DNA from: Ideonella_A sp963843805
GTDB lineage: Bacteria > Pseudomonadota > Gammaproteobacteria > Burkholderiales > Burkholderiaceae_C
DNA: 64,000 nt
Assembly (NCBI GenBank): GCA_963843805.1
Contig: CAWJLY010000009.1
Coordinates: 310,001 to 374,000 of the forward strand
Direction of reading: 5' to 3'
Shown here piece by piece: positions 52,714-62,598 of this stretch. Each line of letters starts with the position of its first letter. Position 1 is the stretch's first letter. The notes under the pieces were generated by a model that worked only from the letters and a program-made list of their open reading frames with translations, was not told the origin of the DNA and did not search any database. The position numbers and the translations under genes were made by a program.

Positions 52714-53433
52714 ATGACGCCCGAGCAACGGCTGGTCGAGCGGCAGCCACTGACCTGGCTGTTCGATCTGGACAATACGCTGCATGACGCGTCACATTCG
52801 GCCTTTCCGTTCACCAGTGATGCGATGTCCGAATTCATCGCCACCCACATCGGGTTGTCTGCGGTCGATGCCACTGCATTGCGTCAGCACTACTGGCAAC
52901 GTTATGGCGCAACGCTGCTGGGTCTGGTGCGCCACCACGGTATCAAGGCCGCTCATTTTTTGCACGAGACCCATCGCCTGCCCGGTCTGGAGCAGCGGCT
53001 GCGTTGCCGTGCGGCCGACCGTGCCGCATTGAATCGGCTGCCCGGCGAAAAATATGTGCTGACCAATGCACCCCGCGACTACGCGATGCGGGTGCTGAAC
53101 AGGCTGGGGTTGGCGCGTTGCTTCCGTGGGGTCATCTCGATCGAGGACATGACGATGTTCGGGCAGCATCGTCCGAAACCCGATGCGCGGATGCTGCGCC
53201 ATCTGCTGGCGCGTTTGAAACGACCCGCATCGCGCTGTGTCTTGGTCGAAGACAACTTGTCGAACCAGAAATCGGCGCGCCGGGTCGGCCTGCAAACCGT
53301 GTGGATGCAGGCCTATCTCGACGCACCCAGCAACCCGGGCCGACGTGTTCTGACCGGCGGCAAACCGGAATATGTCTGTGCCAGAATCAAGCGGATTCGC
53401 CGCCTTCATTCTTTCGCCCCGTTCAGCCGATGA
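52714..53433 (+). CDS. HAD-superfamily pyrimidine 5'-nucleotidase
   Basis: 239 residues. HAD motif I is WLFDLDNTLHDA (nucleophile Asp), motif II VLTNAP, motif III around HRPKPDARM (Lys), and motif IV VLVEDNLSNQKSA. The cap is small and helical, as in the SDT1-type pyrimidine nucleotidases. It would remove phosphate from UMP/CMP-like nucleotides. The stop overlaps the slmA start by 4 bp (ATGA). Conserved between argB and slmA in Burkholderiales. Confidence 0.9.
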   Translation: MTPEQRLVERQPLTWLFDLDNTLHDASHSAFPFTSDAMSEFIATHIGLSAVDATALRQHYWQRYGATLLGLVRHHGIKAAHFLHETHRLPGLEQRLRCRAADRAALNRLPGEKYVLTNAPRDYAMRVLNRLGLARCFRGVISIEDMTMFGQHRPKPDARMLRHLLARLKRPASRCVLVEDNLSNQKSARRVGLQTVWMQAYLDAPSNPGRRVLTGGKPEYVCARIKRIRRLHSFAPFSR

Positions 53434-54161
53434 GCGCCCATCCAGATCCTGCCAGCGGATCTCCGACGCGACCTCTGTCGGCTGATGATGTCGTGTCGGC
53501 TGATGGTGCGGCGGCCACACCCGATGTCGCCATCGCAGTCGCAGCGCAAGCCGCACCCGCTGCGGCTCGCAAGCGGCTGCGGCCGGGTGAGCGGCGCTTG
53601 CAGATTTTGCAGGCCTTGGCCACGATGCTCGAGCAACCCGGTGCCGAGCGGGTCACCACGGCGGCGCTGGCGGCGCGCCTCGAACTCAGCGAGGCGGCGT
53701 TGTACCGGCATTTCGCAAGCAAGGCGCAGATGTTCGAGGGCCTGATCGAGTTCATCGAACAAAGCATTTTTACCTTGACCAACCAGATCGGCGAGCGCGA
53801 TGGCGACTCACGTCTGCGCGCGGGTCGAATCATCGCGGTGCTGCTGCAGTTCGCCGAGAAAAATCCAGGCATGACCCGCGTGATGGTCGGTGATGCGCTG
53901 GTCTTCGAGCACCAGCGGCTGAGCCAGCGGATGAACCACTTTTTCGACCGCATCGAGTCGCAGCTGAAAAGCTGTCTGCGGTCACCCGACGCTGCCGGCG
54001 GTGCCTACGGTCTGGCCGTCGATGCGGCGCTTCGCGCCTCGGTGCTGACCTCGTTTGCGGTCGGGCGGCTGCAGCGTTTTGCGCGCAGCGATTTCAAGCG
54101 GCTGCCAACCGAAAATCTGGATGCCAGTTTGCAGATGATGGCCGGTACGGCGGCCGTTTGA
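53430..54161 (+). CDS. slmA: Nucleoid occlusion factor SlmA (TetR-type)
   Basis: 243 residues from ATG 53430. A disordered N-terminal region of 50 residues precedes a TetR helix-turn-helix (RRLQILQALATMLEQPGAER, LAARLELSEAALYRHFASKA). The ligand-like domain has FTLTNQIGERD and FAEKNPGMTRVMVGDALVFE, and a final RFARSDFKRLPTENL. SlmA binds DNA and blocks FtsZ ring assembly over the nucleoid. The name rests on gene context and these motifs. Confidence 0.88.
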   Translation: MSAHPDPASGSPTRPLSADDVVSADGAAATPDVAIAVAAQAAPAAARKRLRPGERRLQILQALATMLEQPGAERVTTAALAARLELSEAALYRHFASKAQMFEGLIEFIEQSIFTLTNQIGERDGDSRLRAGRIIAVLLQFAEKNPGMTRVMVGDALVFEHQRLSQRMNHFFDRIESQLKSCLRSPDAAGGAYGLAVDAALRASVLTSFAVGRLQRFARSDFKRLPTENLDASLQMMAGTAAV

Positions 54162-54230
54162 ACGGCTGGCGGCGGTGCTCGGTGCGGGTGGTTGTGCAGC
54201 GATCCGCTCGGGGGCCTCTAAACTCTCGAC

Positions 54231-55097
54231 ATGTCGACCCTTGACCACCTTATTCTGCGCGCCGAGGCGCTGATCACGCGTCTCGAAGCGGTATTGCCGA
54301 AACCGCTTGGCGAGCCCGACTGGTCGGCGTCGATCGCTTTTCGCTACCGCAAACGGAACGGTATCTGCCGGATCGAGCCGGTGCGCCATGTGGCAGCGAT
54401 CCGACTCGATGAGCTGAGCGAGGTCGAGCCGCAGAAAGAGCGGCTGGTTCGCAATACCGAGCAATTCGTGGCTGGCCATGGCGCCAACAACGTGCTGCTG
54501 ACAGGGGCCCGTGGGACCGGCAAGAGCTCGTTGATCAAGGCCTGCCTGAACGAATTTGCCGAGCGCGGATTGCGTTTGATCGAAGTCGACAAGACCGACC
54601 TGGTCGATTTGCCCGATATCGTCGATCTGGTCGCCAACCGGGCCGAGAAATTCATCGTTTATTGCGACGATCTCAGCTTTGACGAAGGCGAGGCCGGTTA
54701 CAAGGCATTGAAATCGATCCTCGACGGATCGATCTCGCAGGCCGGCGACAACGTGCTGGTCTATGCAACCAGCAACCGCCGGCATCTGCTGCCCGAATAC
54801 ATGAAGGAGAACCTCAGCTACCAGCACACCGAGGATGGTGAGGTCCATCCGGGTGAGGTGATCGAGGAAAAGATTTCGTTGTCCGAACGATTCGGGCTTT
54901 GGATCAGCTTCTATCCGTTCACGCAGGCCGAATACCTGGCCATCATGGCGCAGTGGTTGCGCGGCTTCGGCGTTGCCGAGGACGCGATTGCCGCCGCCCG
55001 GCAGGAAAGCCTGGTCTGGGCACTTGAACGTGGCTCGCGCTCGGGTCGGGTTGCCTTCCAGTTCGCCAAGGACTACGCCGGAAGGCACATTGCGTGA
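54231..55097 (+). CDS. DUF815 family AAA+ ATPase
   Basis: 288 residues. DUF815 motifs: GHGANNVLLTGARGTGKSSL (Walker A), IVYCDDLSFDEGEAGYKALK (Walker B), LVYATSNRRHLLPEYMKEN and ISFYPFTQAEYLAIM. The family is an AAA+ ATPase of unknown role, found beside mutT in many Gram-negatives. The stop overlaps the start of the MutT-like gene by 4 bp. Confidence 0.92.
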   Translation: MSTLDHLILRAEALITRLEAVLPKPLGEPDWSASIAFRYRKRNGICRIEPVRHVAAIRLDELSEVEPQKERLVRNTEQFVAGHGANNVLLTGARGTGKSSLIKACLNEFAERGLRLIEVDKTDLVDLPDIVDLVANRAEKFIVYCDDLSFDEGEAGYKALKSILDGSISQAGDNVLVYATSNRRHLLPEYMKENLSYQHTEDGEVHPGEVIEEKISLSERFGLWISFYPFTQAEYLAIMAQWLRGFGVAEDAIAAARQESLVWALERGSRSGRVAFQFAKDYAGRHIA

Positions 55098-55553
55098 ACA
55101 AGGCGGGTCCGGCGCAACGCAGCGCAGTCGATGTGGCGGTTGGTGTATTGATCGAGCGCCTGCCCGATGGCCAGCGAAGGCCGCTTCCTGCTGACCTCGC
55201 GGCCGCCCGGCAAGGTTTACGCCGGCCACTGGGAATTTCCGGGCGGCAAGGTCGAGAACGGCGAATCGATCGAGCAGGCGCTGCGTCGCGAACTTCAGGA
55301 GGAGCTCGGCGTCCAGATTGGCGCCGTCATGCCCTGGCAGGTCGAACTGATGGACTATCCGCATGCACGGGTGCGTCTGCATTTCTGCAAGGTCTACGAC
55401 TGGCAGGGGGAGCTGCAAATGCTCGAAGGCCAGCAGATGGCATGGCAGGAGTTGCCTGTGCAGGTGCGCCCGGTGTTGCCCGGGACCATTCCCGTATTGC
55501 ATTGGTTTGCGCAGGAGCGCGGGCATGACGGGCCGACTCACCACCTGGACTGA
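55094..55553 (+). CDS. NUDIX hydrolase, MutT-like (frame-shifted)
   Basis: About 152 residues in two frames, from GTG 55094. The first part (VDVAVGVLIERL) precedes one extra base near 55165-55172. Then the NUDIX box reads GKVENGESIEQALRRELQEELGV, with GHWEFPGG before it. It resembles MutT (8-oxo-dGTP diphosphatase); the substrate cannot be fixed by sequence. The gene follows DUF815 directly. Confidence 0.87.
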
Positions 55554-55623
55554 CGGCCTGGCGCGGGCCTGCGTGCGGTTGAAGACGGGCGGTTGAACAA
55601 GCTGGGTCGCCTACACTGGTCCC

Positions 55624-56010
55624 ATGAGCTGGCTTGACGAGATCAAATGGGACGAAAACGGCTTGTTGCCGGTGATTGCGCAGCAACATGGCAGCAACGA
55701 AATCCTGATGTTCGCCTACATGAACCGAGAGGCGCTGCAGGAAACCGTGCGCCGTGGCGAGGCCGTCTACTGGAGCCGCTCGCGCGCGCGGCTGTGGCAC
55801 AAGGGCGAGGAGTCGGGACACGTGCAGACGGTCCATGAGATCCGGGTCGATTGCGATGCCGACGTGGTGCTGCTTTCGGTGACGCAGACCGGCTCGCCGC
55901 CGATTGCATGCCATACCGGGCGCCACAGCTGCTTTTTTCGCCGGCTCGACGCCGGCGAGTGGGTAACCGTCGAGCCGGTCTTGAAAGATCCGACTCTGAT
56001 CTACAAATAG
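55624..56010 (+). CDS. hisI: Phosphoribosyl-AMP cyclohydrolase
   Basis: 128 residues, unbroken. Motifs: MFAYMNREALQETVRRGEAV, YWSRSRARLWHKGEESGHVQ, the DCDADVVLL metal site and CHTGRHSCFFR with zinc Cys residues. It opens the purine ring of phosphoribosyl-AMP in histidine synthesis. hisE follows after 4 bp. Confidence 0.96.
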   Translation: MSWLDEIKWDENGLLPVIAQQHGSNEILMFAYMNREALQETVRRGEAVYWSRSRARLWHKGEESGHVQTVHEIRVDCDADVVLLSVTQTGSPPIACHTGRHSCFFRRLDAGEWVTVEPVLKDPTLIYK

Positions 56011-56014
56011 GGCC

Positions 56015-56381
56015 ATGGAAACCGACACCGACACCGCGTCGAACGATGTACTGGCCCGCCTGGCCCAGGTGGTGGCGCAGCGCCGCGCTGGCGATCCCGA
56101 GCGCAGTTATGTCGCCCGCCTGTTTGACAAGGGCAACGATGCGATTTTGAAGAAGATCGGTGAGGAGGCGACCGAGACGGTGATGGCGTGCAAGGATGGT
56201 GATCGGCAGAAGATCGTCGCCGAGATGGCCGATCTGTGGTTTCACTGCCTGCTGGCACTCGAGGCCTATCGGACTCAAACCGGCCGATGTGCTGGCCGAA
56301 CTGCAGCGTCGCGAAGGTCTGTCAGGCCTCGAGGAATTTGCCGCCCGCCGGCTGCAGCAACGAGAGGAGAAGGGAACATGA
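56015..56381 (+). CDS. hisE: Phosphoribosyl-ATP pyrophosphatase (frame-shifted)
   Basis: About 121 residues in two frames. The MazG-like core is SYVARLFDKGNDAILKKIGE, then EATETVMACKDGD and ADLWFHCLLAL, followed by one extra base near 56270 and the C-terminal GLKPADVLAELQRREGLSGL. It hydrolyses phosphoribosyl-ATP. Because of the shift the first frame runs on into the next gene, which mimics a fusion. The true stop overlaps the DUF4870-type gene start. Confidence 0.92.
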
Positions 56382-56755
56382 ACGACGTGATCCAGTTCGA
56401 CGACCGCATGCGGTCGCTGAAGACGGTTGGCCATATCAGCTATCTGCTGCATACGGTGGTGGCGATCGGCGCGGTGTTGCCCGGCATCCAGGCCAGCGTG
56501 GCCTTGCTGCTGGTCGCCTTCCTGATCGATCTGATCAAGAAGGACGACGCTGTCGGCAGCTGGCAGGAGTCGCATTTCCGCTGGCGCATCCGCAGCGTGT
56601 TGTGGGCCGGTGGCCTGTATATCGTGACCGCGCCGCTGTGGGTGTTGCTGTTCGTTCCGGGCTGGATCGCCTGGGCGCTGATCTCGATCTGGTTCCTCTA
56701 CCGCGTGGTCCGCGGCTGGATCAACCTGAGCAACAACGCGCCGATGCCTGATTGA
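56378..56755 (+). CDS. DUF4870-like small membrane protein
   Basis: 125 residues from ATG 56378, overlapping the hisE stop by 4 bp. Three hydrophobic segments (LLHTVVAIGAVLPGIQASVA, LIDLIK, ILVTAPLWVLLFVPGWIAWA-like) and a conserved VGHISYLLH start. Proteins of this kind follow hisE in many betaproteobacteria and are usually annotated as membrane proteins. Function unknown. Confidence 0.8.
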   Translation: MNDVIQFDDRMRSLKTVGHISYLLHTVVAIGAVLPGIQASVALLLVAFLIDLIKKDDAVGSWQESHFRWRIRSVLWAGGLYIVTAPLWVLLFVPGWIAWALISIWFLYRVVRGWINLSNNAPMPD

Positions 56756-56791
56756 ACGGCGCTTGCACCATGCCACTATTCCATCAACGCC

Positions 56792-57144
56792 ATGAGCCAC
56801 GACCCCGAATTGCATCTTCTGCAAGATCGTCGACGGAAAGATTCCCAGCCGCAAGGTCTACGAGGACGACGAGCTGCTCGGTTTCCACGATATCGCGCCG
56901 TGGGCGCCGGTGCATTTCCTGCTGATCCCCAAGCAGCATATCGAATCGCTGTACGACACCAGCCCGAGGCAGCATGCGGCGTTGCTCGGCAAGATGCTGG
57001 CGCTGGCGCCCCAACTGGCGCGCGAGCAAGGCGTCGTCAACGGCTTCAGGGCGCATGGTCAATACCGGCGCCGATGGCCGCCAGGAAGTGCCGCACCTGC
57101 ATCTGCACGTGATCGGCGGGCCGCGGCCCTGGGCCAAGGGCTGA
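56792..57144 (+). CDS. HIT-family protein (frame-shifted twice)
   Basis: About 116 residues. The start MSHDP is followed by one extra base (probably in CCCC, 56806-56810), then CIFCKIVDGKIPSRKVYEDD and VHFLLIPKQHIESLYD. A second extra base near 57050 shifts to NTGADGRQEVPHLHLHVIGG with the histidine triad HLHLH. Such proteins hydrolyse nucleotide-phosphoramidates. It precedes tatA in the usual order. Confidence 0.88.
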
Positions 57145-57227
57145 GCGTCGGCGCTTCGTCCGCATTTGCAGTCAGGGTGTCGAGGTGGTCGCCTAGAATC
57201 CGGAGCTAATTGAGACAGGAGAAAATC

Positions 57228-57468
57228 ATGGGTTCATTCAGTGTCTGGCACTGGTTGATCGTGTTGTTGATCGTGGTGCTGGTTTTCGGCACCAAGAAGC
57301 TCAAGAACATCGGTTCGGATCTCGGTGGTGCGGTCAAGGGCTTCAAGGACGGCGTTCGCGAAGGCGGCATCGCACCAGCCGAAACCGACCCGCAGTCGCC
57401 GCAAGGTGACGACGCAAAAGCGCGACGACGGCAATACCGTCGATGTCGAAGCCAAGACCAAGGTGTGA
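57228..57468 (+). CDS. tatA: Twin-arginine translocase subunit TatA (frame-shifted)
   Basis: About 79 residues from ATG 57228. One transmembrane helix (SVWHWLIVLLIVVLVFG), the FGTKKLKN hinge and the amphipathic GSDLGGAVKGFKDG are clear. One extra A in a run of A (57416-57419) shifts the last residues (RDDGNTVDVEAKTKV). TatA forms the export channel. AGGAG is well placed. Confidence 0.92.
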
Positions 57469-57529
57469 CGCATTTCGACCTGATCCCGGCATGGTTACCG
57501 CACGGGCTGCGCAGCCTGCGGCTTGCTCG

Positions 57530-58047
57530 ATGATTGATTTCGGTTTCGACAAGATTGCGTTGATCGGTGCCGTGGCGCTGATCGTCATCGGCCCCGAGCG
57601 CCTGCCCCGGGTGGCGCGGACGGTGGGCCATCTGATCGGCAAGGCGCAGCGTTATGTCTCCGACGTCAAGGCCGAGGTCAACCGCTCGATCGAACTCGAA
57701 GAGCTGAAGAAGATGAAGAGCGAGTTCGAGGATGCGGCGCGCAATGTCGAAAGCAGCGTCAACAGCCAGATCCACCAGACCAAGTCGGATCTCGACCAGG
57801 CCTGGGGCGAACCGGACGATCTCAGCGCATCGTCGATCGGCGTCGGCGGCGGCGATCGGCTATACGCCCGCCGGCACCGCAGTATCGCCATCCGAAGAAG
57901 AACTGGCGGCTCAAGCGCGGCGCCACGCCGCAGTGGTACAAGCAGCGCCACGGCGTTCGCGGCAAGGCGCAGTCCGGGGCGGCCCGGGTGGCGCGCTTCC
58001 GACCGCCGCGGCGCGAGGCTGATCATGTCGATGCTGTCTGGCCGTGA
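57530..58047 (+). CDS. tatB: Twin-arginine translocase subunit TatB (frame-shifted twice)
   Basis: About 171 residues from ATG 57530. The helix MIDFGFDKIALIGAVALIVI with GPERLPRVARTVG is diagnostic. The coiled middle (LKKMKSEFEDAARNVESSVN) is followed by two +1 shifts, near 57840 and 57895. The tail is YRHPKKNWRLKRGATPQWYK, as in Burkholderiales TatB. It binds substrates with TatC. Confidence 0.88.
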
Positions 58048-58059
58048 TCGGACGATCCG

Positions 58060-58853
58060 ATGAGCGCCAACGATCCCCGTCCCGATGAACTCGAGGGCAG
58101 CGAGCAGCCGTTCGTCTCGCACCTGATCGAATTGCGCGATCGGCTGATCCGCGCATCGATCGCGGTCGGCATCTGTTTCGCCGCGCTGGCATTCTGGCCC
58201 GGCCCGAGCGGTCTGTACGACATGCTGGCCGCACCGCTGGTTGCCCAGTTGCCAGCCGGCGCGACGCTGATCGCGACCAATGTGATCTCGCCGTTCGTCG
58301 TGCCGCTGAAGATCACGCTGATGGCGGCATTCCTGATGGCCCTGCCGGTGGTGCTGTACCAGGTCTGGGCGTTTGTCGCGCCTGGCTTGTACACCCACGA
58401 GAAGAAGCTGGTCTTTCCGCTGGTCATATCGAGCACGTTGCTGTTCTTCATCGGCATCGCATTCTGCTATTTCTTCGTCTTCGGCCAGGTCTTCAGATTC
58501 ATCCAGAGTTTCGCGCCGAAGAGCATCACGGCGGCGCCTGACATCGAGGCCTATCTGAGCTTCGTGCTGACGATGTTCATCGCCTTCGGCGCGGCTTTCG
58601 AGGTGCCGATCGTCGTCATCGTGCTGGCCCGCATGGGCATCGTCGAGATCGACAAGCTGCGTGAATTTCGCAGCTATTTCATCGTGCTGGCATTCATCAT
58701 TGCAGCCGATCATCACGCCGCCCGATGTGGTGTCGCAGCTGGCGCTGGCGATTCCGATGATCATGCTGTACGAAGGCGGGCATCTGGGCCGCCGGCTTCT
58801 TCATCAAGCACACCAAGGCGCCCGAAGCCGAGGACCGATCAGCGGCTTCTTGA
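58060..58853 (+). CDS. tatC: Twin-arginine translocase subunit TatC (frame-shifted twice)
   Basis: About 263 residues, six helices. It opens QPFVSHLIELRDRLIRASIA with the conserved Glu, and has the FVAPGLYTHEKKL loop and ITAAPDIEAYLSFVLTMF. Extra bases near 58705 and 58785 shift the last two helices (ITPPDVVSQLALAIPMIMLY, then FFIKHTKAPEAEDRS). TatC is the signal peptide receptor. Ends 50 bp from the convergent protease gene. Confidence 0.93.
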
Positions 58854-58903
58854 GCAGGCCCGTGCCGCGGCACGACCGCCAGCGGATGGACGGCTGACGC
58901 AGG

Positions 58904-60061
58904 TCAGCGCCGCGGCAACGGCGCACGCGGCCGCTGCGGCAACGACGACGCTCAGCTCGAGCGACTTGCTGCCCCGCTGCACCGAAATCACCGCCGGCTC
59001 CTTCGGCTTCAGCGCGGCCACCGCGCTGAGCAGCTGCGACGTATTCTTGACCGGCGTCTGCCGACCTGGGTCACGACGTCGCCGGGCCGGATGCCAGCCT
59101 GCGCCGGCCGGGCCGTTCTGCAGCACGCCGGTGATCAGCACGCCTTCCTTGACCGGCAGATTGAAGGTCTCGGCGATCTCGGGCGTCAGGTCGCGCGGCT
59201 CGACGCCGATCCAGCCGCGGGTGATCACGCCGTCCTTGATCAGGCCTTCCATCACCTGTCGGGCGGTGGTCGCCGGAATCGCGAAGCCGATGCCGAGGCT
59301 GCCGCCGCTGCGCGAATAGATCGCGGTATTGATTCCCATCAGATTGCCCGAGGCATCGACCAGCGCGCCGCCGGAATTGCCCGGGTTGATCGCGGCATCG
59401 GTCTGGATGAAATTCTCGAAGGTATTGATGCCGAGCTGGGTGCGGCCGAGCGCGCTGACGATGCCGGCGGTGACGGTCTGGCCGACACCGAACGGATTGC
59501 CGATCGCCAGCACGACGTCGCCGACCTGCAGCGCATCGGCATCGCCGAAGGTGATCACCGGCAGCCGGTCGAGATCGATCTTCAGCACCGCGACATCGGT
59601 CTCCGGATCGCTGCCGACCAGCTTGGCGTTGGCGCGACGGCCGTCGCTCAGCGCGACCTCGATATCGTCGGCGCTTTCGATCACATGGTTGTTGGTCAGC
59701 AGATAGCCTTCGGGCGAGACGATCACGCCCGAGCCGAGGCCGACCTGCGCCTGCTGCCGGCCCTGCTCGCCGAAGAAGAAGTTGAACCACGGGTCGTTGC
59801 TCGGCGCCGCCGGGCGGCTGGACTTGCTGGCGGTGATGCTGACCACCGCCGGCGTCGCCAGCTTGGCCGCCGGGCTGTAGCTGCCGACGCACGGCGCCGG
59901 GCTTGCCGTCGAGCTTTCGGCGCGGTCATCACCGATACCACGGTCGGCATGCCGCTGGCGCCGCCGCGGCCGAGCCAATCCGGTTTCAGCGTCGCCAGCA
60001 CGAACAGCACGGCCAGGCTGACGGTTACTGCTTGAGAAAATATCAGCCAGGTCTTGCGCAT
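58904..60061 (-). CDS. Do/DegQ-like periplasmic serine protease (frame-shifted)
   Basis: About 384 residues. An N-terminal helix (TWLIFSQAVTVSLAVLFVLA) anchors it. The trypsin-like domain has LLTNNHVIESAD (His), DPETDVAVLKI (Asp) and NPGNSGGALVD (Ser). One PDZ domain follows. Shifts are inferred near 59930, 59905, 59080, 59060 and 58955; the stop at 58904-58906 gives a natural end (SLPQRPRAPLPRR). It degrades or refolds envelope proteins. It is convergent with tatC and divergent from the Nif3 gene across 14 bp. Confidence 0.87.
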
Positions 60062-60075
60062 GTACAGTTCTTCCA

Positions 60076-60879
60076 ATGGCCCACCGCAGCGAACTCGAAA
60101 CCTATCTTGCACGGCCTGCTGGATGTGGGGCGCTTTCGCGATTATGGGCCGAACGGTTTGCAAGTTGAGGGCAAACCCGAGGTTTGCAAGATCGTCTCCG
60201 GGGTCACTGCCAGCCTGGCGCTGATCGATGCCGCGATCGATGCGCAGGCCGATGCGCTGCTGGTTCACCACGGCCTGTTCTGGCGCGGCCAGGACGGCCG
60301 GGTGGTCGGCTGGATGAAGGCCCGGATGGCGCGGCTGCTTGCCCACGGCATCAATCTGTATGCCTACCACCTGCCGCTCGACGCCCATCCCGAACTCGGC
60401 AACAACGCGCAGCTCGGCTCGCGCATGGGCTGGCGCGCCGATCGAAGATTCGGCGAGCAGGAACCTCGGCTTGATCGGCGATTGCGCATCGACCCCCGAT
60501 CTGGCGACACTGCTGGCCCGATTGACGAGCCAGCTGCAACGCACGCCGGTGCTGGTCGGCGGCGATGGCCGGGCGCTGCGCCGAGTCGCCTGGTGCACCG
60601 GCGGCGCGCAGTCGTATTTCGAGGCAGCGATCGCCGCCGGCGCCGATGTCTTCGTCACTGGCGAAATTTCGGAGCCGCAGGCCCATCTGGCGCGCGAGAC
60701 GGGTGTCGCGTTCATAGCCGGCGGGTCACCACGCGACCGAATGCTTCGGTGCGCCGGCGGTTGCGCAGCATCTGGCCGACCATTTCGGCCTCGAGCACCA
60801 GTTCATCGAGATTGCCGAACCCGGCATGAACACACGACTCGGCCGGACCTTGTCCGCCTGGAACAAGCCGCCGCCATGA
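60076..60879 (+). CDS. Nif3-like dinuclear metal protein, YbgI type (frame-shifted three times)
   Basis: About 266 residues from ATG 60076. Blocks are DYGPNGLQVEGKPEVCKIVS, ALLVHHGLFWRGQD (metal His), YAYHLPLDAHPELGNNAQLG, then VFVTGEISEPQAHLARE and HHATERFGAPAV (metal His, after the last shift). The three +1 shifts are near 60108, 60445 and 60730. The family binds two metals, role unsettled (a GTP cyclohydrolase-like or hydrolase fold). Its stop overlaps the pdxA start. Confidence 0.87.
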
Positions 60880-61933
60880 TCGATCCCGCTGCCGCTGCAC
60901 CGGTTGCGATCACGATGGGTGATGCCTGCGGCATCGGCCCGGAAATCATCGCCAAGCTGTTCCGCGATGCCAAGCCCCGGCGGCGGCTTGGTGATCGGCG
61001 ATGTGGACGTGATGCGGCGGGCCGTCAAGCTGACCGGCGGCCTGCTGCCGGTGGTGGTGATCGATCAGCCGGTCGACCTGCAGTTGCTTCCGCCTGATTG
61101 CCTGCCGGTGTTGCCTTGCCCCGCGCTGCCGCCCGGGCTGTTGCAGGCGCCGTTCGGCACCATCGATCAGCGAGCCGGCGCGGCCGCGGCGGCCTGCATC
61201 GAGCAGGCTGTGCGCCTGGCGATGGACGGCCAGCTTGCCGCGATCGTCACCGCGCCGATCCACAAGGAGGCGCTGGCACTGGCCGGCATCGGATTCCCGG
61301 GCCACACCGAAATGCTGCAGAGCCTGGCGGCTCGCTTGGCGGCGAATTGCCGCCGGTGCGGATGATGCTGGCCAACGACGAATTGCGCTGTGTGCTGGTG
61401 ACCATCCACATGTCGCTGCGCCAGCGCCATCGATGCGCTGAGCACACCGCTCGATCCTCGAGACGCTGCGGATCAGCCATCGCAGCGCTGCGGCCTGGGG
61501 GCAGCCGGCGCCGCGTATCGCAGTGGCCGGGCTCAACCCGCATGCTGGCGAGGGCGGCCTGTTCGGCGACGAGGAGATCCGCATCATCGCGCCGGCAGTG
61601 GCTGCAGCGCGGGCCGAAGGCATCGACGCCCGCGGCCCGTTCGCGCCGGATACGGTCTTCATGCGCGCGCGCAACACTGCCGGATCATCCGGGCGAATTC
61701 GACATCGTCGTCGCGATGACCCACGACCATGGCCTGATCCCGGTCAAGTACCTCGGCGTCGAGCAGGCGTCAACGTGACGCTCGGGCTGCCGTTCGTGCG
61801 CACCAGCCCGGATCACGGCACGGCGTTCGATCTGGCCGGCAGCGGCCGGGCCGATCCGTCGAGCCTGGCCGCGGCCTGGCGGATGGCGATGCAGCTGGTG
61901 TCCGGCCGCGCTGCGCGATCGGCCAGGGCGTGA
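60876..61933 (+). CDS. pdxA: 4-hydroxythreonine-4-phosphate dehydrogenase (multiply frame-shifted)
   Basis: About 351 residues, with six indels: extra bases near 60980, 61430, 61455 and 61675, and lost bases near 61340 and 61765. Motifs survive: VAITMGDACGIGPEIIAKLF, AIVTAPIHKEALALAGIGFP with GHTEML, LVTIHMSLR, AGLNPHAGEGGLFGDEE and NVTLGLPFVRTSPDHGTAFD. It oxidises hydroxythreonine phosphate in pyridoxal phosphate synthesis. The density of indels is the worst in the window. Confidence 0.85.
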
Positions 61934-61936
61934 AGG

Positions 61937-62375
61937 CTATTTGCGCAATGAATCGCGGATTTCGCGCAGCAGCACAATGTCTTCTGGCGGTGCCAGCGGC
62001 GGCGCGGGCGGGGCCGGCGGATCCTCGCGCTTCAGGCGGTTGATCTGCTTGACCATCATGAAGATGATGAACGCAAGGATGATGAAGTTGACCGCCACGG
62101 TAATGAAATTGCCGTAGGCGAAGACCGGCACGCCGGCCTTGGTGAGCGCTTCGTAGGGTCATCGGCCCGGCGTAGCCTGCCGGTGGCGCCGAGAGCATGA
62201 CGAAGTAGTTGGAAAAGTCGAGCCCGCCGAAGATCCGGCCGACCACCGGCATGATCAGATCCTTGACCATCGAGTCGACGATCTTGCCGAATGCCGCGCC
62301 GATGATCACGCCGACGGCGAGATCGACGACGTTGCCTTTCATCGCAAAAGCCTTGAATTCGGAAGCCATTCCCAT
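61937..62375 (-). CDS. mscL: Large-conductance mechanosensitive channel (frame-shifted)
   Basis: About 145 residues from ATG 62375. Helix 1 is preceded by MGMASEFKAFAMKGNVVDLA with VGVIIGAAFGKIVDS. One extra base near 62150 shifts the rest, which holds helix 2 (ITVAVNFIILAFIIFMMVKQ) and the C-terminal bundle LLREIRDSLRK. It opens under osmotic downshock. Convergent with pdxA. Confidence 0.92.
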
Positions 62376-62598
62376 GGTGCTGTCGTCCTGGTTGATTGAA
62401 GGTTTCGGTACGTCAGCCGTCTGCCGTTGCCCTATCGGTACCCGGTCATTTGCGGGTGGCGCACAGTACCTTCGGGCGCTTGGGTCGTCAATCGGGCTTT
62501 GTACAGTCAGCCGGTGCTCGGCGAGGGGAGAGCCGGCTTGACGGGTCGGCTAGAATCACGGGTTGTCCCGGACGAGAAGTCAATTTCGAGGTTCTTCC

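Noticed and set aside
56015..56755. One long open frame that looks like a HisE fusion to a membrane protein
   Set aside because: The HisE C-terminus (GLKPADVLAELQ) is found in another frame and the membrane protein has its own ATG at 56378. The continuous frame results from a +1 shift within hisE.
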